A stretch of DNA of 64,000 nucleotides from Pedobacter sp. Leaf216 (GCF_001421515.1 NZ_LMKM01000007.1:334952-398951), one strand, 5' to 3'. Numbered from the stretch's first letter, positions 25,291 through 34,798 are shown. The notes: a model not told the origin generated them from the letters alone. Made by a program: numbers and translations.

Positions 25291-26667
25291 TTAAAGTAAA
25301 ACGCCTTTCAAAATTAATACGGCAACACTAAAGTAAATCACAATTCCGGTTACATCCACCATGGTAGCTACAAATGGTGCGGATGAAGTGGCTGGATCTA
25401 GTTTTAATTTTTTTAAAATGATGGGCATCATAGAGCCAATTAAACTGCCCCACAATACGATACCTACGAGTGTAAAAAATATGGTAACCGCAATTAGAAA
25501 AAAGTGTGGCCCATAATTGTAAAGATGCAATTCCTGCCAGGTTACAATTCGTATAAAACCAATTGTACCCAAAATAATGCCTAATAATGCTCCTGAAACA
25601 AGCTCGCGACGCATTACACGCCACCATTCTGCTATGGTTACCTCGCCCAAAGCCATGGCCTGAATTATTAAGGTTGAAGCCTGTGAGCCACTGTTGCCCC
25701 CACTACTCATAATTAGAGGGATAAAAAGTGACAGCACCACAGCTTTTTCAAGTTCTATTTCGAAATGTTGCATGGCGGTTGCAGTTAACATTTCACCGAG
25801 GAAAAGCACAATTAACCAGCCAGCACGCTTTTTAACAAGCTTTAAAATCGGAATATCGAGGTAAGGTTCATCCAATGCCTCTGTACCCCCTATTTTGTGC
25901 ATATCTTCGGTATATTCTTCATTTGCAATCCAAAGAATATCATCAACTGTTACAATACCCAACAAAATGTTGCTTTCATCTACCACCGGTAAAGCAACAC
26001 GGTTATTCATCCTGAATATATTAATGGCATCCTCCTGTGGATCATTTGCCTTTAATGCAATAAATCGTTTATCAGTTAATTCGCCGATAATGGCTTCAGG
26101 ATCTGCCAATAAAACCTCACGGATCCTGATATCATCCAACAATACCCCTTCTTTATCAATCACATAAACTACATCGATGGTTTCAGAATTTTTTCCGTAA
26201 CGCCTGATGTGTGCCAAAACCCTTGTTATAGACCATTCGGGTTTTACAGCAATGTAATCGGGGGTCATTAACCGGCCGATACTATCTTCTTTATATCCTA
26301 AAAGTGCGAGTGACTCTTTACGTTCTTCAGGCGGTAAGAGGGTGATCATTTTTTTTACCACATCCCCTTTTAACTCACTAAAAAGTGCCGTACGATCATC
26401 TGGTGGCAAATCTTTAATGATCTGATTGAGTTTGTTGCCAGAAAGTTTTTTAATGATACGCTCCTGAGTTGGAAAATCAAGAATACGAAAAACATTTACG
26501 GCCCTGTTTAGGGATAAGGTTTCGATAAATCTAGCTGCATGCTGTGGAAGCTCATCAATCAGTTCTTCAACATCCGAAATATTCAGTTGATCGAGATATT
26601 GCTTTAAAGCTTTATCATTTTCTTTTTCAAGCAGTTCCTGAATCTCTTCCACAACCAATTCTTCCAT
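25291..26667 (-). CDS. mgtE: Magnesium transporter MgtE
   Basis: The 458-residue protein starts at the ATG at 26665-26667; a TTG two codons earlier is not needed. The order is typical: an N-terminal superhelical domain (L-P-P-D-D-R-T-A-L-F-S-E-L), then G-R-L-M-T-P-D-Y-I-A-V and two CBS domains (about residues 130-255), a plug helix, and five membrane helices with the conserved P-L-I-M-S-S-G-G-N-S-G-S-Q-A-S-T selectivity segment. It is a Mg2+-gated Mg2+ channel in the inner membrane. Confidence 0.95.
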   Translation of the reverse strand: MEELVVEEIQELLEKENDKALKQYLDQLNISDVEELIDELPQHAARFIETLSLNRAVNVFRILDFPTQERIIKKLSGNKLNQIIKDLPPDDRTALFSELKGDVVKKMITLLPPEERKESLALLGYKEDSIGRLMTPDYIAVKPEWSITRVLAHIRRYGKNSETIDVVYVIDKEGVLLDDIRIREVLLADPEAIIGELTDKRFIALKANDPQEDAINIFRMNNRVALPVVDESNILLGIVTVDDILWIANEEYTEDMHKIGGTEALDEPYLDIPILKLVKKRAGWLIVLFLGEMLTATAMQHFEIELEKAVVLSLFIPLIMSSGGNSGSQASTLIIQAMALGEVTIAEWWRVMRRELVSGALLGIILGTIGFIRIVTWQELHLYNYGPHFFLIAVTIFFTLVGIVLWGSLIGSMMPIILKKLKLDPATSSAPFVATMVDVTGIVIYFSVAVLILKGVLL

Positions 26668-26944
26668 AAACAACTATTTAATTTATTACATGCCTAAACC
26701 TCAATTAACGGTTCGCAAAAGTGCATTTTTATTTCTTAAAAGCCAACTGTGCCCGCTTTAAAATTCGGCTAAAAAGCTTTTAAATTGGAAATAAAAGGCA
26801 ATAACTGCTCCAATTTGGTGCATTACTTTATGATTTAACCATTTTTTAATATAAAAGATACTTACACAGTTGACAGTTGATATAGAAATGAACTTACAAA
26901 CTAAAAATAGCAGTGATTTTTTAATGAAATGATTTTGATTTTTC

Positions 26945-26952
26945 TATATTTG
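26945..26952 (+). promoter_or_regulatory. Candidate tRNA promoter -7 box (TATATTTG)
   Basis: Exact TAnnTTTG match ending 7 bases before the first base of the tRNA, which is the spacing expected for a transcript starting at or near the mature 5' end. Confidence 0.55.
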
Positions 26953-26959
26953 CAGCCTT

Positions 26960-27031
26960 GCTCCCGTAGTTCAATGGATAGAATTATGGTTTCCGGTACC
27001 ATCGATATGAGTTCGAATCTCGTCGGGAGCA
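26960..27031 (+). tRNA. tRNA-Arg (anticodon CCG)
   Basis: The acceptor stem GCTCCCG pairs with CGGGAGC. The anticodon stem ATGGT/ACCAT encloses the loop TTCCGGT, giving anticodon CCG, which reads CGG (Arg). The T-arm has GAGTTCGAATCTC. The discriminator base is A and the CCA end is not encoded (next bases CAA). Confidence 0.95.
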
Positions 27032-27032
27032 C

Positions 27033-27080
27033 AAAACGAGACAAATCACTTTTTAAACGGTTTGTCTCGTTTTTTTTTTT
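27033..27080 (+). terminator. Terminator of the tRNA transcript
   Basis: AAAACGAGACAAA (27033-27045) pairs with TTTGTCTCGTTTT (27061-27073) and continues into a T run. Confidence 0.92.
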
Positions 27081-27139
27081 ACCGCTTTTGTTTCAGAGCT
27101 AATCTGCTTTATTGTTTATGTAATCAAATTAAGCTATTG

Positions 27140-28333
27140 CTAATCTGAAAAAGCATCGGTAATTAAATTCAAATAGGCAGGTTTATTAGATCGTTTAAAT
27201 ACAATGTTGTGGCATTGGTTAAATTGTGTAAAAGCCTTTAAAGCCTCTATAAATTTCTCAATAACTGTTGTGTTAATATCAATATCTTCAAAATGAAGGT
27301 TATGTACAATCATAAGCTTTTGCTTCCGTTCTGCTTTGGCATCCATCCGGGCAATAAAGGTGTCGCCAGCCAGTACAGGTAATGAAAAATAGCCATGCTG
27401 ACGTTTAGCGGCGGGCACAAAACATTCGATCTGGTAATCAAAAGCAAAGAAATCTTTTAAACGATGGCGAAAAACATTCAGGATATCGAATGGGGAAAGG
27501 ATAAATACATGATCTGATATTTCAATATCAATATCTTGTCTGCCAAGGATATACAGCGGGCCTTTAACTCCCTCTACATTAACTAAATCTACTAAACCTT
27601 CCTCTACCATTTGTAGAAGTTCAGTTTTAATCATATTTCCCTTTACCCTTCTTGCGCGCCAAGCCATTTCTTTAACTGAACAAATTCCGAGTGCTGCCAA
27701 AGTCCTTTTTATTATATACCTGGCATATTCTTGGGCTGAGGGCATGTTAAGGTTGGTTTCTTGTGGAACCAGGTTAAGGGGCAGATCGTAAAATTTATGA
27801 AATTTCCTGTCTCGGCTAATCATCAATTCCCCTTCAAAATAAAGTCTTTCCAGTGCAACTTTTGCAGGTCGCCAATCCCACCAACCGTTACTGACTGCTA
27901 TCCTATCGTTTTCAAAATCACCTACCTTTACAGCACCTTCTCTTTCTACCCGATCCATAATCTGTTGCATCAGATTTTGCTCTTGTCTGCTCATTTCTTG
28001 ATATTTCTGCGCAAAAGCTTGTTTTACAGGAAGCGAAAAACGAAAATCATCCATGGGAAGGTAGCCTGATTCGGAAGTAAAATATTCAAAAACGCGCCCT
28101 TCTTCGCAAAGTTCGGTAAGCCAAATTGTTTCATAATCAGGTACGCGGGCAAAAATTGCATGGTGATGTGCGCGCTCTACCACATAATTGGTATCTACCT
28201 GTACAAAACCGAGGTGATTGATAAATCTATAAACGGCTTCAATGCCGAAACCAAACTGGGCATAGCGGGCTAGACCAGCAGCATTAAGGATAATTTTCCG
28301 GGCTTGTAACTTGGTAAGATGAAGAGGTTCCAT
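27140..28333 (-). CDS. YcaQ-type winged-helix DNA glycosylase family protein (HTH_42)
   Basis: The 397-residue protein belongs to the AlkZ/YcaQ family, whose members remove alkylated bases or unhook interstrand crosslinks. Near residues 41-58 it reads G-F-V-Q-V-D-T-N-Y-V-V-E-R-A-H-H, containing the Q-x-D form of the catalytic motif as in E. coli YcaQ rather than the Q-x-Q of AlkZ. R-V-P-D-Y-E and a winged-helix repeat follow. C-terminal S-P-F-D-I-L and H-G-Y-F-S-L-P-V-L are also family-typical. It is monocistronic, downstream of the tRNA on the opposite strand. Confidence 0.82.
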   Translation of the reverse strand: MEPLHLTKLQARKIILNAAGLARYAQFGFGIEAVYRFINHLGFVQVDTNYVVERAHHHAIFARVPDYETIWLTELCEEGRVFEYFTSESGYLPMDDFRFSLPVKQAFAQKYQEMSRQEQNLMQQIMDRVEREGAVKVGDFENDRIAVSNGWWDWRPAKVALERLYFEGELMISRDRKFHKFYDLPLNLVPQETNLNMPSAQEYARYIIKRTLAALGICSVKEMAWRARRVKGNMIKTELLQMVEEGLVDLVNVEGVKGPLYILGRQDIDIEISDHVFILSPFDILNVFRHRLKDFFAFDYQIECFVPAAKRQHGYFSLPVLAGDTFIARMDAKAERKQKLMIVHNLHFEDIDINTTVIEKFIEALKAFTQFNQCHNIVFKRSNKPAYLNLITDAFSD

Positions 28334-28434
28334 TAAACGAATTTAAATAATTTTTCCCCTCGTCATGAAGAATAACTTAAGCTGATTTACTACAAACACA
28401 ATTTGATGGTATAACCAAAGCAAGGGAGTTGCGC

Positions 28435-30666
28435 TTATTCTACCTTGATAATCGGCAAACAAATGATGGCGATTGTACCGCGATCGTTTTCTCCCACGCG
28501 GATATTAAAACTCGCCTTAAAACCATTGTTTTGTTTGTTAATCATCTCTACCCTTTCCAAAATAGATTTAAGTCCGATTGATTTCTCTTTAATGCCTTTC
28601 GGAAGCAGCGGTTTGGTATTTTTTTGATAACCCACTCCGTTATCTTTAACGCTGATGCAAATATGGTCTGCCTTAATATCTAACGCAACAGCTAAATGTG
28701 CATCAGTTTGGAGCGATTCGATTAACCCGTGTAAGATTGCGTTTTCTATTAATGGTTGGATTAGCATGGGCGGCAATAGAAATTCTTTAAGCTCCAAAGT
28801 ATCGTCCACCTTAAAAGTATAACTAAAGGCGTTATCGTAACGCATGGCCTCTAACTCGGTATAAAGTTTAATGGCTTTCCATTCCCGATCTGCAGTAACC
28901 ATACTTTTGGTTGAGTTTTCCAGTATTAACCGACTTAAAGCCGCAAACTTTTGAATCAATCGTGAGGCCACTTTTTTATCGTTATCCATAATGTACGATT
29001 CTATAGAATTTAATACATTAAAGATAAAATGTGGGTTCATTTGAGATCTTATGGCCTTTAATTCGCTTTCAGACAATTGATTTTGATAACTTAATTCGCT
29101 ATTGAGCTGAGCGGCCTGCTGCTGTTCCAAAGTATTTTTAAACCGAAGCTGCCTGATCCGGTATTTGTTGTATAGAAAGAGTAAAACAGAGCTTAATACC
29201 AATACAATTAATATTGCATAAAGCCAAAGTTGTTTAAGTTCGAGTTTATCCAGTTTCTGTTGTTGAGAAAGTTGTTTTACCTTAACCGATTGCAGTTTTC
29301 CGCTATTTATAGAAATCAGCAATAGTTTTTGCTTCTCTTCCTTTTGCAATTTTTCATTTTGTAGTTGTACCTGCTGCAAACTCCTTAAACGCAAACTCGC
29401 ATTAAGTTGCTCTGCATTTAAAGCCAGCTGCAACCGTTGCTGTTTCATCTGCTCATCAGCAAGTGATTGTTGTTGCTGATAAGTGGCTTCTTTTTTATCA
29501 AACTCGTACTGTATCCCGAGCCTGGCTATTTCATCTCTCTTTTTACTGTTATCAACGCTATCTTTAAACATTGCATAGTTTTTATAGTAAAAAAGCGCAC
29601 TATCGGGTAATTTAAGTTTCTCGTATAATTTACTTAAACCTTCACTTGCATCTCGTTGTATCTCGGGGATTTTTAAGTCTTGCCCTATCTTCAATGCCCC
29701 CAATCCGTACAGCTTTGCCTGTGCCAGGTCGCCTTTTTTTTCGTACCCTGCGGCTGCATTCTGCATGTTATAACCCATGCTTTTGGTATTGCCCAATACC
29801 TTATTTAAGGCAATTGCTTTAAGACTGTAGTTTAAACTCAGATCATACTGCCCCATTTGACTGTAATAAGATGCCATATTTCCTGTTTCACGGGCAAAAC
29901 TTACTTTATCACCTAATGAATCGGCTAATTTTGCAGATTTTGCAGCATAGAAAATTGCTTTTTGATAGTTTTTTTGGCGGTTATATAAATTTCCTATATT
30001 ACCGAGAGAGGGTATAATCCCCATATTGTTTTTCAATTTTTCATGTAAGGAAATTGCTTTCTCGAAATGTTCGATTGCCTTCGCATAATCTCCGATTTCG
30101 ATATAAACCAACCCGATGTTACCATAAATAGCGGCCTCGTCGCGTTTTCTATCTTTATAACTGATAGGGTCGCTTTCAGGAATCTGTTCAAGAATTTTAG
30201 TAGCCTGTTGATAATAATTCAATGCCTGCGGAAAATTGGATTGGTAGATATAGATGGTAGCCAAGTTAGAAAGATCACCAGCTATTCCATATGAATTTCC
30301 CATGGCCTTATCAATAAACAATGCCTTGTTTAAAGCATTTATCGCCTCAGGGAAACGGGCAAGAATATTCAGTATAGCACCTTTTACCCTATAGCTACTT
30401 GCTACAATACCTTTTCCCTTGATGTTATTCTCAATAGAAAGTGCCTGATCAATGTAAACTAAACTTTTTTGGGGATTGGAGCTGATGAAACTTACGGCAA
30501 GAAAAAATAAGTCTCTTGCTTTTTGATCATTATTGGAAGGATTAGCGCGTACGGCTTTTTCGAGGGAATCCACTTTAGTTTGCTGTGCATAAACCATTGT
30601 TCCACCTTTGCTAATCACAATCAGGATAAGCACAATGATCCATAAAAAGCGGAAAACAACTTTCAT
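28435..30666 (-). CDS. TPR-containing LytS-type sensor histidine kinase
   Basis: Start set at the ATG at 30664-30666 (M-K-V-V-F-R-F-L-W), giving 743 residues with an N-terminal signal ending A-Q-Q. About residues 40-400 are periplasmic tetratricopeptide repeats (Y-G-N-I-G-L-V-Y-I-E-I-G-D-Y-A-K-A-I-E-H-F and similar). A coiled coil and one membrane helix (about residues 480-500) follow, then a His_kinase domain with the phospho-acceptor motif S-Q-M-N-P-H-F-I-F-N-V-L-N-S-I and a HATPase (P-L-I-E-N-A-I-L-H-G, N-G-V-G-Y). Such kinases signal to LytTR regulators; the only one nearby is at 35518-36237. It is divergent from the lipoprotein operon. Confidence 0.88.
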   Translation of the reverse strand: MKVVFRFLWIIVLILIVISKGGTMVYAQQTKVDSLEKAVRANPSNNDQKARDLFFLAVSFISSNPQKSLVYIDQALSIENNIKGKGIVASSYRVKGAILNILARFPEAINALNKALFIDKAMGNSYGIAGDLSNLATIYIYQSNFPQALNYYQQATKILEQIPESDPISYKDRKRDEAAIYGNIGLVYIEIGDYAKAIEHFEKAISLHEKLKNNMGIIPSLGNIGNLYNRQKNYQKAIFYAAKSAKLADSLGDKVSFARETGNMASYYSQMGQYDLSLNYSLKAIALNKVLGNTKSMGYNMQNAAAGYEKKGDLAQAKLYGLGALKIGQDLKIPEIQRDASEGLSKLYEKLKLPDSALFYYKNYAMFKDSVDNSKKRDEIARLGIQYEFDKKEATYQQQQSLADEQMKQQRLQLALNAEQLNASLRLRSLQQVQLQNEKLQKEEKQKLLLISINSGKLQSVKVKQLSQQQKLDKLELKQLWLYAILIVLVLSSVLLFLYNKYRIRQLRFKNTLEQQQAAQLNSELSYQNQLSESELKAIRSQMNPHFIFNVLNSIESYIMDNDKKVASRLIQKFAALSRLILENSTKSMVTADREWKAIKLYTELEAMRYDNAFSYTFKVDDTLELKEFLLPPMLIQPLIENAILHGLIESLQTDAHLAVALDIKADHICISVKDNGVGYQKNTKPLLPKGIKEKSIGLKSILERVEMINKQNNGFKASFNIRVGENDRGTIAIICLPIIKVE

Positions 30667-31001
30667 TTTTTTAATTATTAAACTGTTAACGAAGCAATTA
30701 CCCAAATTAACAGAAAATTAATTGGATAGTTATCGCTATTCCCTAAATGAAACCAGGCATCCACTCATTGAAACAACAGTTTGGTGGATTGCATTATCCT
30801 TTTTAGGTCTTTTCTATTGATGTTTTCTACAGATTTATCTGATTTCTGCTACTTTTTTGGCTTCCCCCTTCACTCACCCTACCCACCTCTTCACTCATCT
30901 ATCCCGCTCCTTCAATCATTATGAAAAAATAGCATCTCCAGCAGCGCTAAACTTGTATCAGCAAAAGGAAATAAAAAATACATCGACCTAAAAATACAAG
31001 T
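30667..31001. other. Divergent control region of kinase and lipoprotein operon
   Basis: No gene is supported. It contains the 21-bp-period direct repeats and a candidate -7 box (TAAACTTG at 30948-30955, one mismatch to TAnnTTTG) 47 bp before the first lipoprotein ATG. Confidence 0.5.
30868..30918 (+). promoter_or_regulatory. Three 21-bp-spaced direct repeats, candidate LytTR operator
   Basis: CTTCACTCA, CTTCACTCA and CTTCAATCA begin at 30868, 30889 and 30910, exactly 21 bp (two helical turns) apart. The intervening 12 bases are also partly alike (C-rich). LytTR-domain regulators such as AgrA are known to bind 9-bp direct repeats with ~12-bp spacers. The last repeat ends about 30 bp before the candidate -7 box, where an activator could replace a -33 element. 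Confidence 0.6.
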
Positions 31002-31751
31002 ATGAAAAAATTAACCATCGCGATTGCCTGTTGCATTTTACTCGCCATCGCCTGCAAAAAAAACAATGATGAAACTCAGGAAGTAATTAAAGGCGACCTG
31101 AAAGAAACGATTGAAACTGTAAACGGAATTACCTATAAAATTTTCACAGGAAAAGATGCCACTACTTTTAAAGGCATTTTGGTTATGGGCAGTGGTAATG
31201 ATGAAAACAACCCTACCGAAGGCAGTTTGGATGGCGCCGCAGAAACAGCCATCTGTGAAAAAGCAGCTACAAACGGTTATGCCGCAGCCATTGTTAAATA
31301 CCGTAAAACACCCGGCAACGCAAATGCTGATGCATGGAATACCAGCGCAAAAATGATTGGCGAAGATTACGATAAATGTATTATAGCCATAGCCGGCAAG
31401 TATAATATTGCCAAAACAAAAGCTGTGGTTGGTGGCTATTCATTCGCTTCGTACATGCTGTTCAGCGATATTTCTGTAAACAATACGCTTAGTTATTGTA
31501 AAGGCGTACTGGCTGCCTGTGGCGGAAGCGGTGCCTGGAATGCACAAAATTTCAAGATTCCAATTTTCGCCATCAATTGCAGCGGCAATAATGAAGGAGA
31601 ATATTATGGGAAAAGCCTTTACGATCAGATCCCTGCCAATTCACCGATTAAAGCAAAAAGTGAAGGCATAACCGATAATGGTTTCAGCACACATTGTGGT
31701 GGCGACTGGACGGATAAAATGTACAATAAATTGACCGTTTGGTTGAATTAA
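31002..31751 (+). CDS. Lipoprotein with alpha/beta-hydrolase-like features
   Basis: The 249-residue protein has a lipoprotein signal (L-L-A-I-A-C, Cys18, followed by K-K-N-N-D). The fold suggestion comes from G-I-L-V-M-G-S-G-N near residue 60, the nucleophile-elbow-like G-G-Y-S-F-A-S at about 146-152 (Ser149), and a late F-S-T-H-C-G-G-D with a possible catalytic His near 231. These fit an alpha/beta-hydrolase (dienelactone-hydrolase-like) on the cell surface or periplasmic face. Substrate unknown. It is the first gene after the 21-bp repeats, 256 bp ahead of the remaining genes. Confidence 0.6.
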   Translation: MKKLTIAIACCILLAIACKKNNDETQEVIKGDLKETIETVNGITYKIFTGKDATTFKGILVMGSGNDENNPTEGSLDGAAETAICEKAATNGYAAAIVKYRKTPGNANADAWNTSAKMIGEDYDKCIIAIAGKYNIAKTKAVVGGYSFASYMLFSDISVNNTLSYCKGVLAACGGSGAWNAQNFKIPIFAINCSGNNEGEYYGKSLYDQIPANSPIKAKSEGITDNGFSTHCGGDWTDKMYNKLTVWLN

Positions 31752-32007
31752 TATGAGCTGATCAATTCAGTGATACATTATATCATTCATGCAACAATCA
31801 AATCACCCGTTATCAAAAACCAAATTTACCATATAGCCGCAGTCTTATTTAGATTTTTTAGTGACTGTAAAAAGAAAAGATCACAAAAGATGAAATAAAG
31901 CTGCTGTGGATATTAAGGAGTATTTTATTTCAGGTACTTCCTTGCCCAAAAATTAATAGTAAACCACGCTTAAAAAACCAATTAATCAATCCTAAAATTT
32001 AAAAACC

Positions 32008-32754
32008 ATGAAAACATTAAAACTTATGCTAAGTGTCTTGATGCTAATGGCGATTTTCACCGCCTGTAAAAAAGACAAGAATGATCCGAACGATCCGAAT
32101 AACCCTGAAAATGCACAAAAGGTAAGCAAAACAGATCTTTTGCCTTATTACATCGTTGCAGAACGTAAAACCGGAGATCAGAAACTGGCCATTATGACTT
32201 TTACTCAGGATGGTGATGGTGTAAAAGGGAATCTCCACCGTCAGGGCTATTTAAGGAGTGCAGCTGTTGATGTAGTTAACAATACGCTTACTTTCGACGT
32301 AGACGGCACCGGAACTTTTGTTTACAGCTTTGTTCTGGAAAAAAATGCATCAGGGCAGGTAACGCTGAAATCCTATCAATACACCGATAAAGGTAATGCA
32401 GCTCAAGGATTTGAATATGCTGTTTTGGCAAATACCTCGACTTCACAGAATTTCGAAAACGCTGATTTTAAATCCGGAAGCCTACTATTTAGGTTCACAG
32501 GTAATAAAACAATTGACTGGGATATTAAAGAGCGCCAGATTGGCACCAAATATTATCCACCTCCAATTAACCAAACTTTACCGATAACGGCTGTAGCTCC
32601 AGAGGTATCAATACCTTATTATTCATTAACAAACGGAAGTTTTAAGGCCAACAATGATTTTATTGGTGCCGTGGTTCCAAGTTGGAAAAATACAAACACC
32701 TCTACTCTCGTGATAGAACGCAATAACATCATCTATCAGGCAAGTAAACAATAA
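32008..32754 (+). CDS. Lipoprotein of unknown function
   Basis: The 248-residue product has a lipoprotein signal (I-F-T-A-C-K-K, Cys20), then an acidic linker N-D-P-N-D-P-N-N-P-E-N. The rest is mainly beta by eye (alternating hydrophobics: T-L-T-F-D-V-D-G-T-G-T-F-V-Y-S-F-V-L). No catalytic motif is recognised. It is followed after 26 bp by another lipoprotein gene in what looks like one operon. Confidence 0.7.
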   Translation: MKTLKLMLSVLMLMAIFTACKKDKNDPNDPNNPENAQKVSKTDLLPYYIVAERKTGDQKLAIMTFTQDGDGVKGNLHRQGYLRSAAVDVVNNTLTFDVDGTGTFVYSFVLEKNASGQVTLKSYQYTDKGNAAQGFEYAVLANTSTSQNFENADFKSGSLLFRFTGNKTIDWDIKERQIGTKYYPPPINQTLPITAVAPEVSIPYYSLTNGSFKANNDFIGAVVPSWKNTNTSTLVIERNNIIYQASKQ

Positions 32755-32780
32755 TTCATTAAGCTTAAAGACATAAAGAA

Positions 32781-33254
32781 ATGAAAAACTTTAAAAACAT
32801 CGTGAAAACGCTTATCGTATTGAGTGTTTTCTTCACCCTTGCATCGTGCAAAAAAGACAAGAAAGAAGCGGGTGGAACAGATTCGGTATCCGGCAAGTTC
32901 GAGTACCAAAATAACAGCAACAACATTAACTCCGGAGATTACAGGGCAGGAAATGGCGACGGTGCATGGCTGTATTTTCTCACACCAGAATTTAACGGCG
33001 TACAGATCCGTTTTAAAAGCCTCGGTAATTATGTAATTCCAAACGGCTCATTCACCTATAAAAATGGTGCACCATACAATAGTGCAACAAATTTTGCAGG
33101 GGGTTCGGTAACCATAAACAATGTAACTGATGAGGTTAATGGCGGTACGGTAGTGATTAGCAAAGATGGCGACAGCCACACCATTACCTTTAACCTTACC
33201 ACCACCAAAGGCCCTTTAAAAGGAAGCTACACAGGTATATTGAAAAAAATATAA
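32781..33254 (+). CDS. Small lipoprotein of unknown function
   Basis: The 157-residue protein has a signal peptide with lipobox T-L-A-S-C-K-K (Cys23). The mature part is beta-rich and polar: Y-L-Y-F-L-T/G-V-Q-I-R-F-K-S-L-G-like segments, and a C-terminal G-T-V-V-I-S-K-D-G-D-S-H-T-I-T-F-N-L-T-T-T-K-G repeat of strands ending G-S-Y-T-G-I-L-K-K-I. This looks like a lipocalin- or jelly-roll-like small binding domain, but that is inference. It is 8 bp before the next gene. Confidence 0.7.
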   Translation: MKNFKNIVKTLIVLSVFFTLASCKKDKKEAGGTDSVSGKFEYQNNSNNINSGDYRAGNGDGAWLYFLTPEFNGVQIRFKSLGNYVIPNGSFTYKNGAPYNSATNFAGGSVTINNVTDEVNGGTVVISKDGDSHTITFNLTTTKGPLKGSYTGILKKI

Positions 33255-33262
33255 TTCAATAG

Positions 33263-34204
33263 ATGATGAAAACCATAAAAAAATTAGCTCCGCTTTTGTT
33301 CCTGTTATTGGCAACAGGAGCAATTATTTCCTGCAAAAAAAAGGCTAACTCTGAACCAACTGACAGTTGCGGCATACCAGAATTTCAATCTACAACAGTT
33401 GTTGATGTATCAAACCCATGCGGCCTTGCCGTATCAAAAAGTGGTAAAGTTGCTGTAACAGAGTATAAGCAACCTTACGGCACTATTGGAACTACAAAAA
33501 TTTGGAACAGTTACAGTGATTTACTTGCAAAAAAAGCACCTGTACAAACGCTTCAAAGTGTGGGTGCTGAAGCCATAGCTTTCGATAATGAAGAAAACCT
33601 GTACATTACTGAAACCGAACAAAACGCCCGGATTGTAATTTATAGAATGAAAACGGTTAATGGGATAAGCAGCTATCAATATTGGAGGATCATCCAGGAA
33701 GGATTTATAAACCCACGGGGAATTGCTTTCGACAGTAAAAACCGCCTGTACCTAGCGGATGATGGTAAAGATAGGTTGCTCCGTTTTGATGATCCTTTGA
33801 ACAACAGTAATTTAAGTGTGGTGGCGGCTGTATTTGGGAGTCCGAAAGGATTGGCTATTGCTAACGATACCTTGTACATAACAGGTTACAGCACCGATCG
33901 CCTTTACAAATATAGCTTAACAGCAACTGGTGGCCTTGGCAAGGGGGTAATTGTAAGTTTACCAAAACTGGTTGATGTTGCTGCTTACGGAAACATTGTG
34001 GCGGTTGCCTCGCCCGGTAATAAGCGGATTACTTTGTTAAATAGCAACCAGATCCAAACTACCGAAAGCAATTATACAGGCTGTACGAAAACACTAACAG
34101 GTACTGGAGATATTTACGGCCTAGCTTTTGTGAAAACGCCAACAGGCTATGGAATTCTTGCTTCGCACTATAACCAGAACAAAATAATATTCTACCAACC
34201 CTAA
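33263..34204 (+). CDS. Lipoprotein beta-propeller (NHL/SMP-30-like)
   Basis: The 313-residue protein has lipobox I-I-S-C-K-K-K. The mature domain has recurring blade motifs: G-L-A-V-S-K-S-G-K-V-A-V-T-E, A-I-A-F-D-N-E-E-N-L-Y-I-T-E, G-I-A-F-D-S-K-N-R-L-Y-L-A-D-D, G-L-A-I-A-N-D-T-L-Y-I-T-G, and V-D-V-A-A-Y-G-N-I-V-A-V-A. This is an NHL-type six-bladed propeller, a protein- or ligand-binding scaffold. Enzymatic lactonase residues are not evident. It lies 8 bp after the previous lipoprotein and 12 bp before the next gene. Confidence 0.75.
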   Translation: MMKTIKKLAPLLFLLLATGAIISCKKKANSEPTDSCGIPEFQSTTVVDVSNPCGLAVSKSGKVAVTEYKQPYGTIGTTKIWNSYSDLLAKKAPVQTLQSVGAEAIAFDNEENLYITETEQNARIVIYRMKTVNGISSYQYWRIIQEGFINPRGIAFDSKNRLYLADDGKDRLLRFDDPLNNSNLSVVAAVFGSPKGLAIANDTLYITGYSTDRLYKYSLTATGGLGKGVIVSLPKLVDVAAYGNIVAVASPGNKRITLLNSNQIQTTESNYTGCTKTLTGTGDIYGLAFVKTPTGYGILASHYNQNKIIFYQP

Positions 34205-34216
34205 CCCTACATCAAT

Positions 34217-34798
34217 ATGAAAAAGATTTTAACCATCATACTATGTGCTGTTGCCATAAACATGAGCGCACAAACAAAAAAAACACCTGCAAAAAAACCG
34301 GCTACAAAAACGGTTACTAAACCTCCTTTAAAGCCAGCCCCGGTAACCAAACCAAGTACCAAAGCGAGCAGTTACAGTACTGCTGAAAATTACAATACCG
34401 CAATTGGTATAAAGTTTTTATACGGCATATCGCTCACTGCAAAACATTTTTTAAAAGAAAAACATGCTTTAGAAGGCATCTTTACCTACAGGGGTTTTAA
34501 TGGCCTTGGCACCCAAATTGGTTTGAGCGTAGCTTACGAATACCATTTGCCTATTAACGGCGTGCAAAACTTAAAATGGTATGTTGGTGGCGGCGGCCAT
34601 TTCGAATATTTTTCTTTTGATAACGATCTGGTTGATCCTACCACCACGATCGGAGCCTTGGGTGTTTTAGGACTCGAATACAAATTTAAAGGCCTCCCTA
34701 TAGCCATCAGTGCCGATTGGCAACCTGTATTTACTTTTAACAGTGGTGGTGGTTTTAGTGCAGAAAATGGTGGTATCGGGGTGAAATACACTTTTTAA
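34217..34798 (+). CDS. Secreted protein with K/P/T linker and predicted outer-membrane barrel
   Basis: The 193-residue product has a signal peptide ending M-S-A-Q, a linker of lysine, proline and threonine (residues about 21-52), and then alternating amphipathic strands (Y-N-T-A-I-G-I-K-F-L-Y-G, H-A-L-E-G-I-F-T-Y-R-G-F). It ends G-I-G-V-K-Y-T-F, the aromatic C-terminus typical of outer-membrane beta-barrels. The most likely form is a small eight-stranded porin-like protein. Function unknown. Confidence 0.65.
   Translation: MKKILTIILCAVAINMSAQTKKTPAKKPATKTVTKPPLKPAPVTKPSTKASSYSTAENYNTAIGIKFLYGISLTAKHFLKEKHALEGIFTYRGFNGLGTQIGLSVAYEYHLPINGVQNLKWYVGGGGHFEYFSFDNDLVDPTTTIGALGVLGLEYKFKGLPIAISADWQPVFTFNSGGGFSAENGGIGVKYTF

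Noticed and set aside
26960..27031. tRNA-Arg as an integration site for a mobile island
   Set aside because: No integrase gene and no repeated tRNA 3' end was seen on either side within the window.
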